A stretch of DNA of 35,099 nucleotides, taken from Oscillospiraceae bacterium (GTDB taxonomy: Bacteria; Bacillota; Clostridia; Oscillospirales; Oscillospiraceae). The notes beneath the pieces are model-generated. The model ran no database searches. It was not told the DNA's origin and worked only from the letters and a program-made list of their open reading frames with translations. How positions within the stretch are numbered: the stretch's first letter is position 1; every line of letters begins with the position of its first letter. Both the position numbers and the translations under genes were made by a program. This document shows, piece by piece, positions 1-6,821 of the stretch. The DNA is taken from positions 1 to 35,099 of the forward strand of contig SVLE01000013.1 in NCBI GenBank assembly GCA_015068065.1, in the 5' to 3' direction.

Positions 1-393
1 ATCTTCTCTCTGCTGGCCAAGGAAAAGGTCAATGTGGATATCATTCTGCAGTCCATCGGCCGCGACGCGTCCAAGGACATCAGCTTCACTGTCTCTCAGG
101 ACGATATGGAGCGGGCCAAAGAGGTCATGGCGGCCAATCAGGACATCATCGGCTTCAAGAGCGTGGAGGCCACCGACAAGGTCGCCAAGATCTCCATCGT
201 GGGTGCCGGCATGGCCAACAACTCCGGTGTTGCCTGCAAGATGTTCGAGGCCCTGTTCTCCGCCGGCATCAACATCAATATGATCTCCACCAGCGAGATC
301 AAGGTTTCCGTGCTGGTGGATGAGCGTGATGCCGAGCGCGCCGTTCAGGCCATCCACGACCGCTTCTTCAACGAGTTCGGAAGCGCCAACTGA
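1..393 (+). CDS. lysC: aspartate kinase, C-terminal part (5' end outside the window)
   Basis: Aspartate kinase phosphorylates L-aspartate, the first step towards lysine, threonine and methionine. Only the last 130 residues are visible; the frame is open from base 1. The fragment covers the regulatory tail with its paired ACT domains. The second ACT domain is recognisable from KISIVGAGMANNSGVACKMF, then the NINMISTSEIKVSVLV strand, which in this family binds the feedback amino acid. The internal GTG at 34 is not taken as a start because the frame continues upstream with family-like sequence. A hairpin terminator follows at 408-441, so this is the end of its transcription unit. Lysine or threonine sensitivity cannot be read from the fragment. 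Confidence 0.93.
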   Translation: MFSLLAKEKVNVDIILQSIGRDASKDISFTVSQDDMERAKEVMAANQDIIGFKSVEATDKVAKISIVGAGMANNSGVACKMFEALFSAGININMISTSEIKVSVLVDERDAERAVQAIHDRFFNEFGSAN

Positions 394-407
394 TCTGATC
401 CTTTCCT

Positions 408-441
408 GTGGGAGCGGGGCAAGCCTCCGCTCCCACATTTT
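408..441 (+). terminator. intrinsic terminator after lysC
   Basis: A 10-bp perfect stem pairs 408-417 with 427-436 around a 9-nt loop and is followed by ATTTTCTC. The T-run is short. It lies between the lysC stop and the infC promoter. Confidence 0.7.
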
Positions 442-464
442 CTCAAAAAAGTTCGTTTCAGCTA

Positions 465-493
465 TTGACATCTCCTCTTCAGACTGGTATACT
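465..493 (+). promoter_or_regulatory. sigma-A promoter of infC-rpmI-rplT
   Basis: TTGACA at 465-470 and TATACT at 488-493 with a 17-nt spacer, an almost perfect housekeeping promoter. It is just downstream of the lysC terminator and predicts a transcript start near 500, giving a leader of about 155 nt before infC. Confidence 0.88.
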
Positions 494-499
494 GTCAAA

Positions 500-656
500 G
501 CAAAACAAAGCAGGAACGGTCCCCGTCCTCACCCCAGGCTTCGGGCTCAAGGGTTAACATGGTAACACTGCGTCGGATTGCCGACGTTGTTTTCACGTGT
601 GTGCGGGTGCCATTTCGGCTTGCCGCACATTTATTTTTGTCTGGAGGTGCTTTCCC
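500..656 (+). ncRNA. infC operon leader, probable L20-type autoregulatory leader with attenuator
   Basis: The untranslated leader holds a hairpin CGTCGG-ATTG-CCGACG at 571-586. A second, GC-rich hairpin has outer arms at 600-606 and 623-629 and runs into TTTATTTTTG, which looks like an intrinsic terminator placed before the infC ribosome binding site. In Bacillus and relatives, L20 binds the infC-rpmI-rplT leader and causes premature termination. Position and layout fit that model, but I have not matched the conserved L20-binding mimic base by base. Confidence 0.6.
600..638 (+). terminator. attenuator hairpin before infC
   Basis: TGTGCGG (600-606) pairs with CCGCACA (623-629), with an inner GCC/GGC helix (609-611 with 617-619) and a downstream T-rich run to 638. 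The infC ribosome binding site begins only five bases later, so termination here would silence the operon. Confidence 0.6.
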
Positions 657-1187
657 ATCGCTAACACAGGTCATCAAATCAACGAAGACATCCGTGACAA
701 AGAGGTCCGCCTGATTTCCGAAACTGGTGAACAGCTGGGCATTATGTCCGCGCAGGAGGCCCTGGATCTGGCCGAGGAGCGGGGTTTGGATCTGGTCAAG
801 ATCTCTCCCAATGCCGTGCCCCCCGTCTGCAAGGTCATGGACTACGGCAAGTTCCGCTTCGAGCAGACCAAGCGCGAGAAGGAAGCCCGTAAAAACCAGC
901 GCGTGGTGGAGATCAAAGAAGTCCGCATGTCTCCCAGCATCGACGTAAACGACTTCAACGTCAAGCTGCGCAGCGCTCAGAAGTTCCTGAGCGAGGAAAA
1001 CCGCGTCAAGGTCACCGTTCGCTTCCGCGGCCGTGAAATGGCTCACACCGATATCGGTCAGAGCCTGCTGGTCAAGTTCGCCGAGGAATGCAAGGACTGT
1101 GCTGTCCTGGACAAGGCCCCTAAGCTGGAAGGTCGGCACATGTCCATCTTCCTGTCCCCCAAATCCGCAAAAGAAACGAAAAAATAA
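657..1187 (+). CDS. infC: translation initiation factor IF-3, ATC start codon
   Basis: IF3 binds the 30S subunit, prevents premature 50S joining and checks start-codon pairing. The protein is 176 residues, normal for the family. The N-terminal domain begins with NTGHQINEDIRDKEVRLI, the linker is lysine/arginine-rich (EQTKREKEARKNQR), and the C-terminal domain includes EIKEVRMSPSIDVNDFNVK. The start is chosen as ATC at 657: a strong GGAGGTG at 643-649 lies 7 nt upstream, the family's N-terminus begins right there, and no ATG, GTG or TTG fits. A non-standard start codon is the known basis of IF3 autocontrol in Escherichia coli (AUU), because IF3 discriminates against it. rpmI and rplT follow closely. 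Confidence 0.93.
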   Translation: MANTGHQINEDIRDKEVRLISETGEQLGIMSAQEALDLAEERGLDLVKISPNAVPPVCKVMDYGKFRFEQTKREKEARKNQRVVEIKEVRMSPSIDVNDFNVKLRSAQKFLSEENRVKVTVRFRGREMAHTDIGQSLLVKFAEECKDCAVLDKAPKLEGRHMSIFLSPKSAKETKK

Positions 1188-1205
1188 GAAAAGGAGTTTT
1201 CTGTT

Positions 1206-1409
1206 ATGCCGAAGATCAAGACTCACAGCGGCGCCAAGAAGCGCTTCTCCCTCACCAAGAGCGGCAAGGTCAAGCGTGCCATGACCAAAAAGCGTCACCT
1301 GCTCAACGGCCACGGCAAGACCACCAAGCTCAAGCGCCATCTGCGCGGCACTGCCTACGCCGACAAGACCAACGAGGCAGCCGTCAAGCGCATGATCCTG
1401 TACAAGTAA
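1206..1409 (+). CDS. rpmI: 50S ribosomal protein L35
   Basis: A very basic 67-residue protein of the large ribosomal subunit. It opens with MPKIKTHSGAKKRFSLTKSG and contains KRHLLNGHGKTTKLKRHLRG, the L35 signature. AAGGAG at 1191-1196 lies 9 nt before the ATG. It is the middle gene of infC-rpmI-rplT, 18 nt after infC, an order conserved across bacteria. Confidence 0.97.
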   Translation: MPKIKTHSGAKKRFSLTKSGKVKRAMTKKRHLLNGHGKTTKLKRHLRGTAYADKTNEAAVKRMILYK

Positions 1410-1429
1410 GGAAAGGGAGGTAGACAACA

Positions 1430-1786
1430 ATGGCAAGAGTTAAGGGCGCGATGATGACGCGCAAGAGAAGAAATAAGATCCTGAAGCTGGCCAAGGGCTA
1501 CTGGGGTTCCAAGTCCCGCCACTACAAGATGGCCAACCAGGCGGTCATGAAGTCTCTGACCTACGCCTACACCGGCCGTAAGCTGAAGAAGCGTGACTTC
1601 CGTCAGCTGTGGATCACCCGCATCAATGCCGGCTGCAAGATGAACGGCATGAACTATTCCAGCTTCATGAACGGCCTGAAGAAGTCCGGCATCTCCATCA
1701 ACCGCAAGATGCTGGCCGAGCTGGCCGTCAACGACAAGGCCGCCTTCACCCAGCTGGTGGAGACCGCCAAGAAGGCTCTGGCTTAA
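1430..1786 (+). CDS. rplT: 50S ribosomal protein L20
   Basis: L20 binds 23S rRNA early in large-subunit assembly and in Firmicutes also represses its own operon through the leader RNA. The 118-residue product has the basic N-terminal extension ([20 protein letters not shown]), the [20 protein letters not shown] segment and the globular RNA-binding domain ending [26 protein letters not shown] at 1415-1420 lies 9 nt before the ATG. It is the last gene of the operon; a strong terminator follows. Confidence 0.97.
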   Translation: MARVKGAMMTRKRRNKILKLAKGYWGSKSRHYKMANQAVMKSLTYAYTGRKLKKRDFRQLWITRINAGCKMNGMNYSSFMNGLKKSGISINRKMLAELAVNDKAAFTQLVETAKKALA

Positions 1787-1800
1787 TTTTATCCTGTACA

Positions 1801-1840
1801 AAAGGAGCAGTTCTTCGGAACTGCTCCTTTTTTCTTTTTT
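1801..1840 (+). terminator. intrinsic terminator of infC-rpmI-rplT
   Basis: A 13-bp perfect stem (1801-1813 with 1818-1830) closed by a UUCG tetraloop, followed by TTTCTTTTTT. Strong rho-independent terminator 14 nt after the rplT stop. Confidence 0.95.
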
Positions 1841-1871
1841 GGGGCACACTATCCAAAAAGGAGTTGTGCGT

Positions 1872-2420
1872 ATGCTGGAATCCCTGCTGGCCCGTCATGG
1901 AGCCCCTACTCTGGCCGGGCTGAAAACCGGAGTTCTGTTCTCCACAGTGTTCTCCGGGCGAATGGAAATGCTGGCCTGTTTTTCATACTGGAACCGCCGT
2001 CTGCTTCCCAAGGGCCTTCATATGCTTCCTTTGGGCGAGCGCCGCGGCCGCACTCTGATCTACCTCTATCGCCGCTCAGCACTATCCCGGGATCTGCAGC
2101 ACCCTCATGCCAATGCCCTGCTGACAGAGCGCGGCTATCCCTGCCCGGACCCGGAGCGATGCATCCTCCACCTGCGTCAACGACTGGCCGCAGACGATAT
2201 CTTCCCTCATGAGATCGGCCTGTTTCTGGGCTACCCCCCAGAGGACGTCCGCGGCTTCCTCCGCGACCCTTCCGCCTGCAAATATTCCGGTTGCTGGAAA
2301 GTATACGGCAACACAGATGCCGCCCGCCTTCTCTTTGCCCAATTCAGCGCATGTACCCGGCTTTACTGCCGACAGTTCGCCCTTGGTACACCGTTGGAAT
2401 ATCTTGCTATCCCGGACTGA
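1872..2420 (+). CDS. DUF3793 family protein
   Basis: A 182-residue soluble protein of the DUF3793 family, common in Clostridia and of unknown function. The most recognisable part is HEIGLFLGYPPEDVRGFL around residues 109-126, followed by the KYSGCWKVYGN segment and an alpha-helical C-terminus. The ATG at 1872 is preferred because AAGGAG lies about 9 nt upstream at 1857-1862; an in-frame upstream TTG would place the ribosome binding site inside the gene. It follows the rplT terminator, so transcription by read-through or from an unseen promoter is possible. A new promoter lies downstream at 2480. Confidence 0.8.
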   Translation: MLESLLARHGAPTLAGLKTGVLFSTVFSGRMEMLACFSYWNRRLLPKGLHMLPLGERRGRTLIYLYRRSALSRDLQHPHANALLTERGYPCPDPERCILHLRQRLAADDIFPHEIGLFLGYPPEDVRGFLRDPSACKYSGCWKVYGNTDAARLLFAQFSACTRLYCRQFALGTPLEYLAIPD

Positions 2421-2479
2421 ACGGAATATGCATTTCTTGCCCCGCTTTTTGCGCTTCTTGCTTCTTCTTTTTTGCGTTC

Positions 2480-2508
2480 TTGACAGAAAAAAGGGAACTC
2501 GCTATTCT
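2480..2508 (+). promoter_or_regulatory. promoter of the gltS-like gene
   Basis: TTGACA at 2480-2485 and TATTCT at 2503-2508 with a 17-nt spacer. It lies in the 224-nt gap between the DUF3793 gene and the transporter and would give a leader of about 130 nt. I see no obvious riboswitch in that leader. Confidence 0.75.
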
Positions 2509-2644
2509 TTCTTTGGTAATTTGTTTGGTGTATTTGTCACTTTGCTGCGGCACAGCCCCTCTCTTTCTGTGCCACTCCAACAAATTTCCGCCACTTTTCT
2601 CAGAACCGGCCCCAACCTGAAGCTACAGAAAAGGAGACAATTAT

Positions 2645-3889
2645 ATGACTGCGTTTACTCTTGACATGTTCCAGACCACCGGACTGGCCATGCTGCTGTT
2701 CGTACTGGGACGCTTTCTGATCACCCGCGTGGATTTTCTACGTCGGTGCTGTATCCCCGCCCCTGTGGTGGGTGGCCTGATCTTCGCCATCGTCCATCTT
2801 GCCCTGTATCAGGGCGGAATCCTGCAGCTTACCTTCGATGAAAGTGTCAAAAACTTCTTTATGACTCTGTTCTTCACCAGTGTGGGCTACACCGCCTGCT
2901 TCCGCCTGCTCAGGCGGGGCGGCAAAAAGGTATTTCTGTTCCTGTTTATCGCCATCGTCATGGTCTGCCTGCAGAACGTACTCAGCTCCGTGCTGGCCGC
3001 GGTATTCAACTGGGACATGCGCATGGGCCTGTGCACCGGTTCCATCCCCATGGTGGGCGGTCACGGCACCGCCGGTTCCTACGGCGACCTGATGGAGAAA
3101 ATGGGCCTGAACGGCGCCAACGTGCTGGCGGTCTCCGCCGCCACCTTTGGTCTTGTGGCCGGCTCCCTCATGGGCGGTCCCACCGCCCGAAGCATTATCA
3201 AAAAATACGGTTTAATCTCTGACGAGAGCCAGGATGAAATCCTTGAGATGAGCGATGAAACGCCTGAACAGAAAGAGTCCGCCGAGCGGGTGGACGTCAA
3301 CTCCTTTACCAACGCCGCCATCCTGCTCATCGTGGCCGCCGGTCTGGGTACCATCCTTACCTCTGCGCTCAACGGCATCACCATCATGGGTGCCAAGCTC
3401 ACCTTCCCCACCTACATTGGCTCCATGGTCATCGCCGCCATCATCCGCAACTTCTGTGATGCCAGGCACATCGTCCTCCCCTCCCGGTCTATCGATATCT
3501 GGGGCAATGTGTCCCTGTCTATTTTCCTGGCCGTGGCCCTGATGACCCTGAAGCTGTGGCAGCTGGCCGATCTGGCCGGCCCTATGATCATCATGCTGGC
3601 CGCCCAGACCGTGCTGATGTTTCTTTTCGCCCGCTATGTTGTGTTCAACCTCATGGGTCGGGATTACGAGGCCGCGGTCATGACCTCCGCTTTCTGCGGT
3701 TTCGGTATGGGTGCCACCCCCAACGCCATGGCCAACATGCAGGTGCTCACCGCTCACTACGGCCCCGCCCCTCAGGCTTATTTCATCGTACCGCTGGTAG
3801 GCTCCCTGTTCATCGACTTCTTCAACGGTATCATCATTACCGCATTCCTGAACGTACTGCCCTATGTGCAGTCCGTGCTCCCTTTCTGA
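2645..3889 (+). CDS. gltS: sodium:glutamate symporter, GltS family
   Basis: An inner-membrane carrier expected to import glutamate with sodium. The 414-residue protein is almost wholly hydrophobic with about ten membrane segments. It carries the two GltS-type repeats: PAPVVGGLIFAI followed by the glycine-rich SIPMVGGHGTAGSYGDLM in the first half, and SAFCGFGMGATPNAMANMQV in the second half. A charged cytoplasmic stretch near residues 190-215 (DESQDEILEMSDETPEQKES) separates the halves. AAGGAG at 2631-2636 supports the ATG. It is a single-gene unit with its own promoter and terminator. The substrate is inferred from the family only. Confidence 0.9.
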   Translation: MTAFTLDMFQTTGLAMLLFVLGRFLITRVDFLRRCCIPAPVVGGLIFAIVHLALYQGGILQLTFDESVKNFFMTLFFTSVGYTACFRLLRRGGKKVFLFLFIAIVMVCLQNVLSSVLAAVFNWDMRMGLCTGSIPMVGGHGTAGSYGDLMEKMGLNGANVLAVSAATFGLVAGSLMGGPTARSIIKKYGLISDESQDEILEMSDETPEQKESAERVDVNSFTNAAILLIVAAGLGTILTSALNGITIMGAKLTFPTYIGSMVIAAIIRNFCDARHIVLPSRSIDIWGNVSLSIFLAVALMTLKLWQLADLAGPMIIMLAAQTVLMFLFARYVVFNLMGRDYEAAVMTSAFCGFGMGATPNAMANMQVLTAHYGPAPQAYFIVPLVGSLFIDFFNGIIITAFLNVLPYVQSVLPF

Positions 3890-3900
3890 TTTCTCCCATA

Positions 3901-3936
3901 AACAAACACGCCGCACAGATGTGCGGCGTGTTTGTT
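3901..3936 (+). terminator. terminator after gltS
   Basis: A 16-bp perfect inverted repeat, AACAAACACGCCGCAC (3901-3916) against 3921-3936, with an AGAT loop. The distal arm ends in TTTGTT, which serves as the T-rich tail. Confidence 0.88.
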
Positions 3937-4001
3937 TATATATCGCAATCCTTTTGACGATGTAATATAATATCAATTATCACATTTGGTGGTTTTGCAT
4001 A

Positions 4002-4031
4002 TTGATATTTCCGCCTCAACAGGCATATACT
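4002..4031 (+). promoter_or_regulatory. probable promoter of the hemolysin III family gene
   Basis: TTGATA at 4002-4007 and TATACT at 4026-4031 with an 18-nt spacer, 47 nt before the ATG. Another AT-rich stretch with TTGACG lies at 3954-3959 but lacks a well-placed -10 element. Confidence 0.6.
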
Positions 4032-4077
4032 ATGTCCATGGAACATTGTCTGCTTCGTCCACGAAAGGAGTTCTCTC

Positions 4078-4806
4078 ATGGAACACGTTATTTCCACCTC
4101 TCTGCCCGTCTGCACCACTCCCCGCAAAAGTTCCGTGCACACCCGTCACGGTGAAAAGGGCCGCACCCCCTTTGACGCTCTGCGTCTCTGGTCCGCCATC
4201 ACCCATGGTGTCGGTGCTGCCCTTGCCGTTCTGGGTACGTTTCTGCTTCTGTCCGCCACAACGACTCTGTATCAGTTTGCAGCCTTCGCAATCTACGGCC
4301 TGTCCATGGTCATTCTGTATACCGCAAGCACCCTCTACCACTGCCTGCGCACCTGCATCCCGTGGCGCAGACGGCTTCGCAAACTGGACCACTGCTCCAT
4401 CTGTCTGCTCATTGCGGGCAGCTATACCCCCATCTGTATACTGGCACTGAGGGACAACTGCGGTCCTGCCCTGCTGACCGGGGTTTGGGCGTTTGCTCTG
4501 GCGGGTATTCTGCTGTCTTTGTGCTGGATCACCGCCCCCCGCTGGCTGTCCGCCGGGGTCTATCTGTGCATGGGCTGGCTGGCGGTGTTCGCTCTGAAGC
4601 CGCTGAGCGCTGCTCTTCCCTTGGAGGGAATGGTCTGGCTGGTGGCAGGTGGCGTGCTGTACTCCATTGGTGGGGTGCTGTATGCCCTGAAGTGGCCGGG
4701 CAGAAATAACCCTCGCTTCGGCTGCCACGAAATTTTCCATGTGTTTATCCTACTGGGCAGTGTGTGTCACTATATCAATATGTACCGGGTCGTCATCCAC
4801 CTATAA
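4078..4806 (+). CDS. hemolysin III / PAQR family membrane protein
   Basis: A 242-residue seven-helix membrane protein of the HlyIII branch of the PAQR superfamily. Bacterial members are often called hemolysins, but their role is not settled; eukaryotic relatives are adiponectin receptors with a zinc site. The likely metal-site and core residues are present: H43 in ITHGVG, H88 in STLYH, D104-H105 in KLDH, and C-terminal H217, H221 and H231 in HEIFHVFILLGSVCH. About 35 extra polar residues precede the first helix. AAAGGAG at 4064-4070 fixes the start. It is a single-gene unit facing a convergent PAP2 gene. Confidence 0.88.
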   Translation: MEHVISTSLPVCTTPRKSSVHTRHGEKGRTPFDALRLWSAITHGVGAALAVLGTFLLLSATTTLYQFAAFAIYGLSMVILYTASTLYHCLRTCIPWRRRLRKLDHCSICLLIAGSYTPICILALRDNCGPALLTGVWAFALAGILLSLCWITAPRWLSAGVYLCMGWLAVFALKPLSAALPLEGMVWLVAGGVLYSIGGVLYALKWPGRNNPRFGCHEIFHVFILLGSVCHYINMYRVVIHL

Positions 4807-4845
4807 AAAATTCTCTCTCATCAACGATGAGAGAGAATTTTTTTG
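4805..4845. terminator. bidirectional terminator between the hlyIII-like and PAP2 genes
   Basis: A long stem pairs AAAAAATTCTCTCTCATC with its complement around an AAC loop, then TTTTTTTG. A-runs and T-runs flank both sides, so it can serve both convergent genes. It overlaps the last codons of the minus-strand PAP2 gene. Confidence 0.88.
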
Positions 4846-5351
4846 TTTACCGCCCATCCACTCAAACAGCCAATGACTGCCCCAGCCAGCACATCCGTGG
4901 GGAAATGCACACCTACATACAGCCGTGAAAGGCCCATAAGCACCGCACAAATCAGCGCGGCATTTCCCCACCTTTTGGGCAGATAGGGCCGCCATGCGCA
5001 AGCGGCAGCAAGGGCGGCACAGGTGTGCCCCGAGGGGAAAGAGTGCGGGTCGTGCTCGGTCACAAGTGCGTTCAGTCCCTCCACAGTCAGCCATGGGCGG
5101 ACCCGGCCCACCAACGGCTTAATCGTCAGGTTGGTCAGCACAAATCCCACCGCCAGCGCAAGCAGTCCGGCCACCCCCGCCCGTCTGGTCCTTTTGAAGC
5201 ACAGCATCAGCAGTGACAGGGCGATCCAAATCATTCCCACATTGCCCAATTGTGTATAGAACGAGAAAACAGGATCGGTCAGCGGCCCGCGTAGATACTC
5301 CTGTATCCAAAGCAGGGCCGCGCCCTCCCATTCAAGCAGAAATTCCGACAT
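4821..5351 (-). CDS. PAP2 family membrane phosphatase
   Basis: A 176-residue integral membrane phosphatase, probably acting on undecaprenyl pyrophosphate or a phospholipid outside the membrane. All three motifs of the phosphatidic acid phosphatase type 2 superfamily are intact: KPLVGRVRP at 79-87, SFPSGH at 104-109, and SRLYVGVHFPTD at 142-153 with the catalytic histidine and aspartate. Four to five hydrophobic helices surround them. The ATG at 5351 is chosen because AGGAGG lies 6 nt upstream; an in-frame GTG at 5369 would overlap that site. It is transcribed away from the glycosyltransferase gene at 5469. A role in recycling a lipid carrier is inference. Confidence 0.9.
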   Translation of the reverse strand: MSEFLLEWEGAALLWIQEYLRGPLTDPVFSFYTQLGNVGMIWIALSLLMLCFKRTRRAGVAGLLALAVGFVLTNLTIKPLVGRVRPWLTVEGLNALVTEHDPHSFPSGHTCAALAAACAWRPYLPKRWGNAALICAVLMGLSRLYVGVHFPTDVLAGAVIGCLSGWAVNKKILSHR

Positions 5352-5378
5352 TTCTCTCCTCCTCGGCACACCCCGCTC

Positions 5379-5407
5379 TTGACCATGTACAGGGGCACGA
5401 TTATAAT
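5379..5407 (+). promoter_or_regulatory. promoter of the glycosyltransferase gene
   Basis: TTGACC at 5379-5384 and TATAAT at 5402-5407 with a 17-nt spacer. It overlaps the divergent PAP2 promoter; the two -10 boxes are only 3 nt apart. Confidence 0.82.
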
Positions 5408-5410
5408 AGG

Positions 5411-5439
5411 ATTATAATCTTTTTTTGATGAACAGGCAA
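5411..5439 (-). promoter_or_regulatory. divergent promoter of the PAP2 gene
   Basis: On the minus strand, TTGCCT (5434-5439) and TATAAT (5411-5416) with a 17-nt spacer, back to back with the plus-strand promoter at 5379-5407. Confidence 0.75.
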
Positions 5440-5468
5440 GGGCACCCTGCCTGATACGGAGGTCCGCC

Positions 5469-6557
5469 TTGAAACAGATCGTCTGTCTGTCCAACACCCC
5501 GTGGCGCAGCATCCCCTCCCGCACTCAGCAGCTTATGACCCGAATGAAGGGCGTACAGGTGCTGTTCTTTGAGCCTGCCTCCGGCCGCAGGGATCGCAGC
5601 TGGCGCAAAGGTGGACGCCGCGTACGCCCGGAGGTCACGGTGTACACCCTCCCCCCTGTCTCCACCCAGAACGAGCTCTACCTGCCGTTGTTCCGTATGG
5701 GGCAGCGCAAGGTGGCCCGTTTCATCAACCGGCAACTGGATAAGCACCGCTTCCGCAGTTTCCTGCTGTGGACCACCTCTCCCGTCCACGTTCATCTGCT
5801 GGACCACCTCTCCTACGATGGTCTGGTCTACGACTGTGACCGGGAGTGGACCGATCTGCCCGAGCTGTGGGAGGGCACACTGGCCCGGACTGCGGACGTG
5901 GTGTTCGCCGCCTCTCACGAGCTGCTGGACGAGCTGTCCCCCTGCAGCACCAACATCGCACTGCTGCCCAACGGTGTGCACTACTCCCTGTTCTCTCATG
6001 GCAGCAATACCACCGAACGGCTGCTACCCGAAGTCAGCGGACCTGTTTTCTGCTGGACGGGCACCATCCACCCGGATCTGAACCTGTCCCCCGTGCTCCA
6101 TGCCGCAGCCCAGCGGCCGGAGTGGACCTTCCTGCTGGTGGGCCGTCCGGATTCGGACAACCCCTACCTCTCCCGGTTGGAACGGCTGCCCAACGTGATC
6201 CTGACCGGACAGCGCCCGCTGGTGGAGTTGCCCGATTATTTGGCACGTAGCCAGGTGTGCATCAACCTTCTGCGCGAGGACACCCCTTACAGTGATATCA
6301 TCCCCAGCCGCATCTACGAGTATCTGTCCACGGGCAATCCCATCGTATCCATGCTGTGGCCCGATCAGGTGGAGCAGTTCCCGGATGTGGTCTACGGTGC
6401 CTACACCCAGCAGTCTTTCGTGGAGCTGTGCGAGCGGGCCCTGGCCGAGGACCGCACCTGGGTGGCAGAGCGGCGGCGCAAGTATGGCGCGGAAGCCGCC
6501 TGGTCCCGTCGCGCGGAAGACATCATGCGGATTCTCAGCACCGTAGGACTCCTGTAA
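5469..6557 (+). CDS. glycosyltransferase, GT4-like
   Basis: A 362-residue cytoplasmic glycosyltransferase with a two-domain GT-B layout, somewhat like the TuaH type of teichuronic acid biosynthesis. The N-terminal half contains LVYDCDREWTDLPELWEGTL and the ALLPNGVHYSLF acceptor-side segment. The C-terminal half has the FCWTGTIHPDLN and FLLVGRPDSDNPY strands. IPSRIYEYLSTGNPIVSM (about 276-293) is the nucleotide-sugar binding motif with its glutamate. The start is TTG at 5469, with GGAGGT at 5458-5463 giving 5-nt spacing. Sugar donor and acceptor are unknown, and no other polysaccharide genes lie nearby. Confidence 0.82.
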   Translation: MKQIVCLSNTPWRSIPSRTQQLMTRMKGVQVLFFEPASGRRDRSWRKGGRRVRPEVTVYTLPPVSTQNELYLPLFRMGQRKVARFINRQLDKHRFRSFLLWTTSPVHVHLLDHLSYDGLVYDCDREWTDLPELWEGTLARTADVVFAASHELLDELSPCSTNIALLPNGVHYSLFSHGSNTTERLLPEVSGPVFCWTGTIHPDLNLSPVLHAAAQRPEWTFLLVGRPDSDNPYLSRLERLPNVILTGQRPLVELPDYLARSQVCINLLREDTPYSDIIPSRIYEYLSTGNPIVSMLWPDQVEQFPDVVYGAYTQQSFVELCERALAEDRTWVAERRRKYGAEAAWSRRAEDIMRILSTVGLL

Positions 6558-6630
6558 GCCACACTTTCACAATCCACTTTGGGAATTTGTTTTTTCCATT
6601 GTTCAAGCCTACGAATTTTCTCTCAACCTC

Positions 6631-6659
6631 TTGCAAATCGCCCTTTTTTTCGATAAAAT
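6631..6659 (+). promoter_or_regulatory. promoter of the 23-codon micro-gene
   Basis: TTGCAA at 6631-6636 and TAAAAT at 6654-6659 with a 17-nt spacer. The predicted start near 6667 leaves a leader of about 25 nt before the ribosome binding site and ATG. It is also the best promoter I can find upstream of purE. Confidence 0.7.
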
Positions 6660-6691
6660 ATGTCTTAAGTTGGAATGAGGAGGCGCGGAAT

Positions 6692-6763
6692 ATGGCAGTT
6701 ATTTCTTCCATCCTGCACTGCATGGCTTTCTGTGGCCTCAATGCGTCCAAAACCGCACTGTAA
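6692..6763 (+). CDS. 23-residue small protein or leader peptide, unknown
   Basis: A short frame with complete expression signals: promoter at 6631-6659, GAGGAGG at 6677-6683 with 8-nt spacing, an ATG, 23 codons, TAA, and a terminator 5 nt after the stop. The peptide begins MAVISSILHCMAFCGL, a hydrophobic stretch with two cysteines at positions 10 and 14, and ends in a polar NASKTAL tail. It could be a small membrane-associated peptide, a precursor of a cysteine-linked peptide, or a leader peptide acting with the following terminator on purE. I do not recognise a family. The signals are clear; the function is unknown. Confidence 0.6.
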   Translation: MAVISSILHCMAFCGLNASKTAL

Positions 6764-6768
6764 CCTGA

Positions 6769-6807
6769 CAGGCTGTCCGCACCCTTACGGACAGCCTGAT
6801 TTATTTT
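6769..6807 (+). terminator. terminator after the micro-gene
   Basis: An 11-bp perfect stem, CAGGCTGTCCG (6769-6779) with CGGACAGCCTG (6788-6798), an 8-nt loop, then ATTTATTTT. It closes a transcript of about 140 nt and could alternatively work as an attenuator ahead of purE. Confidence 0.88.
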
Positions 6808-6821
6808 GAGCGGTCCGCCGT

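Noticed and set aside
597-656. N-terminal extension of infC from 597
   Set aside because: The extra 20 residues are not IF3-like, overlap the attenuator hairpin, and lack a ribosome binding site, whereas ATC at 657 has an ideal one.
2421-2644. Possible small coding frame between the DUF3793 and gltS genes
   Set aside because: The frame runs on into gltS, has no ribosome binding site and overlaps the gltS promoter.
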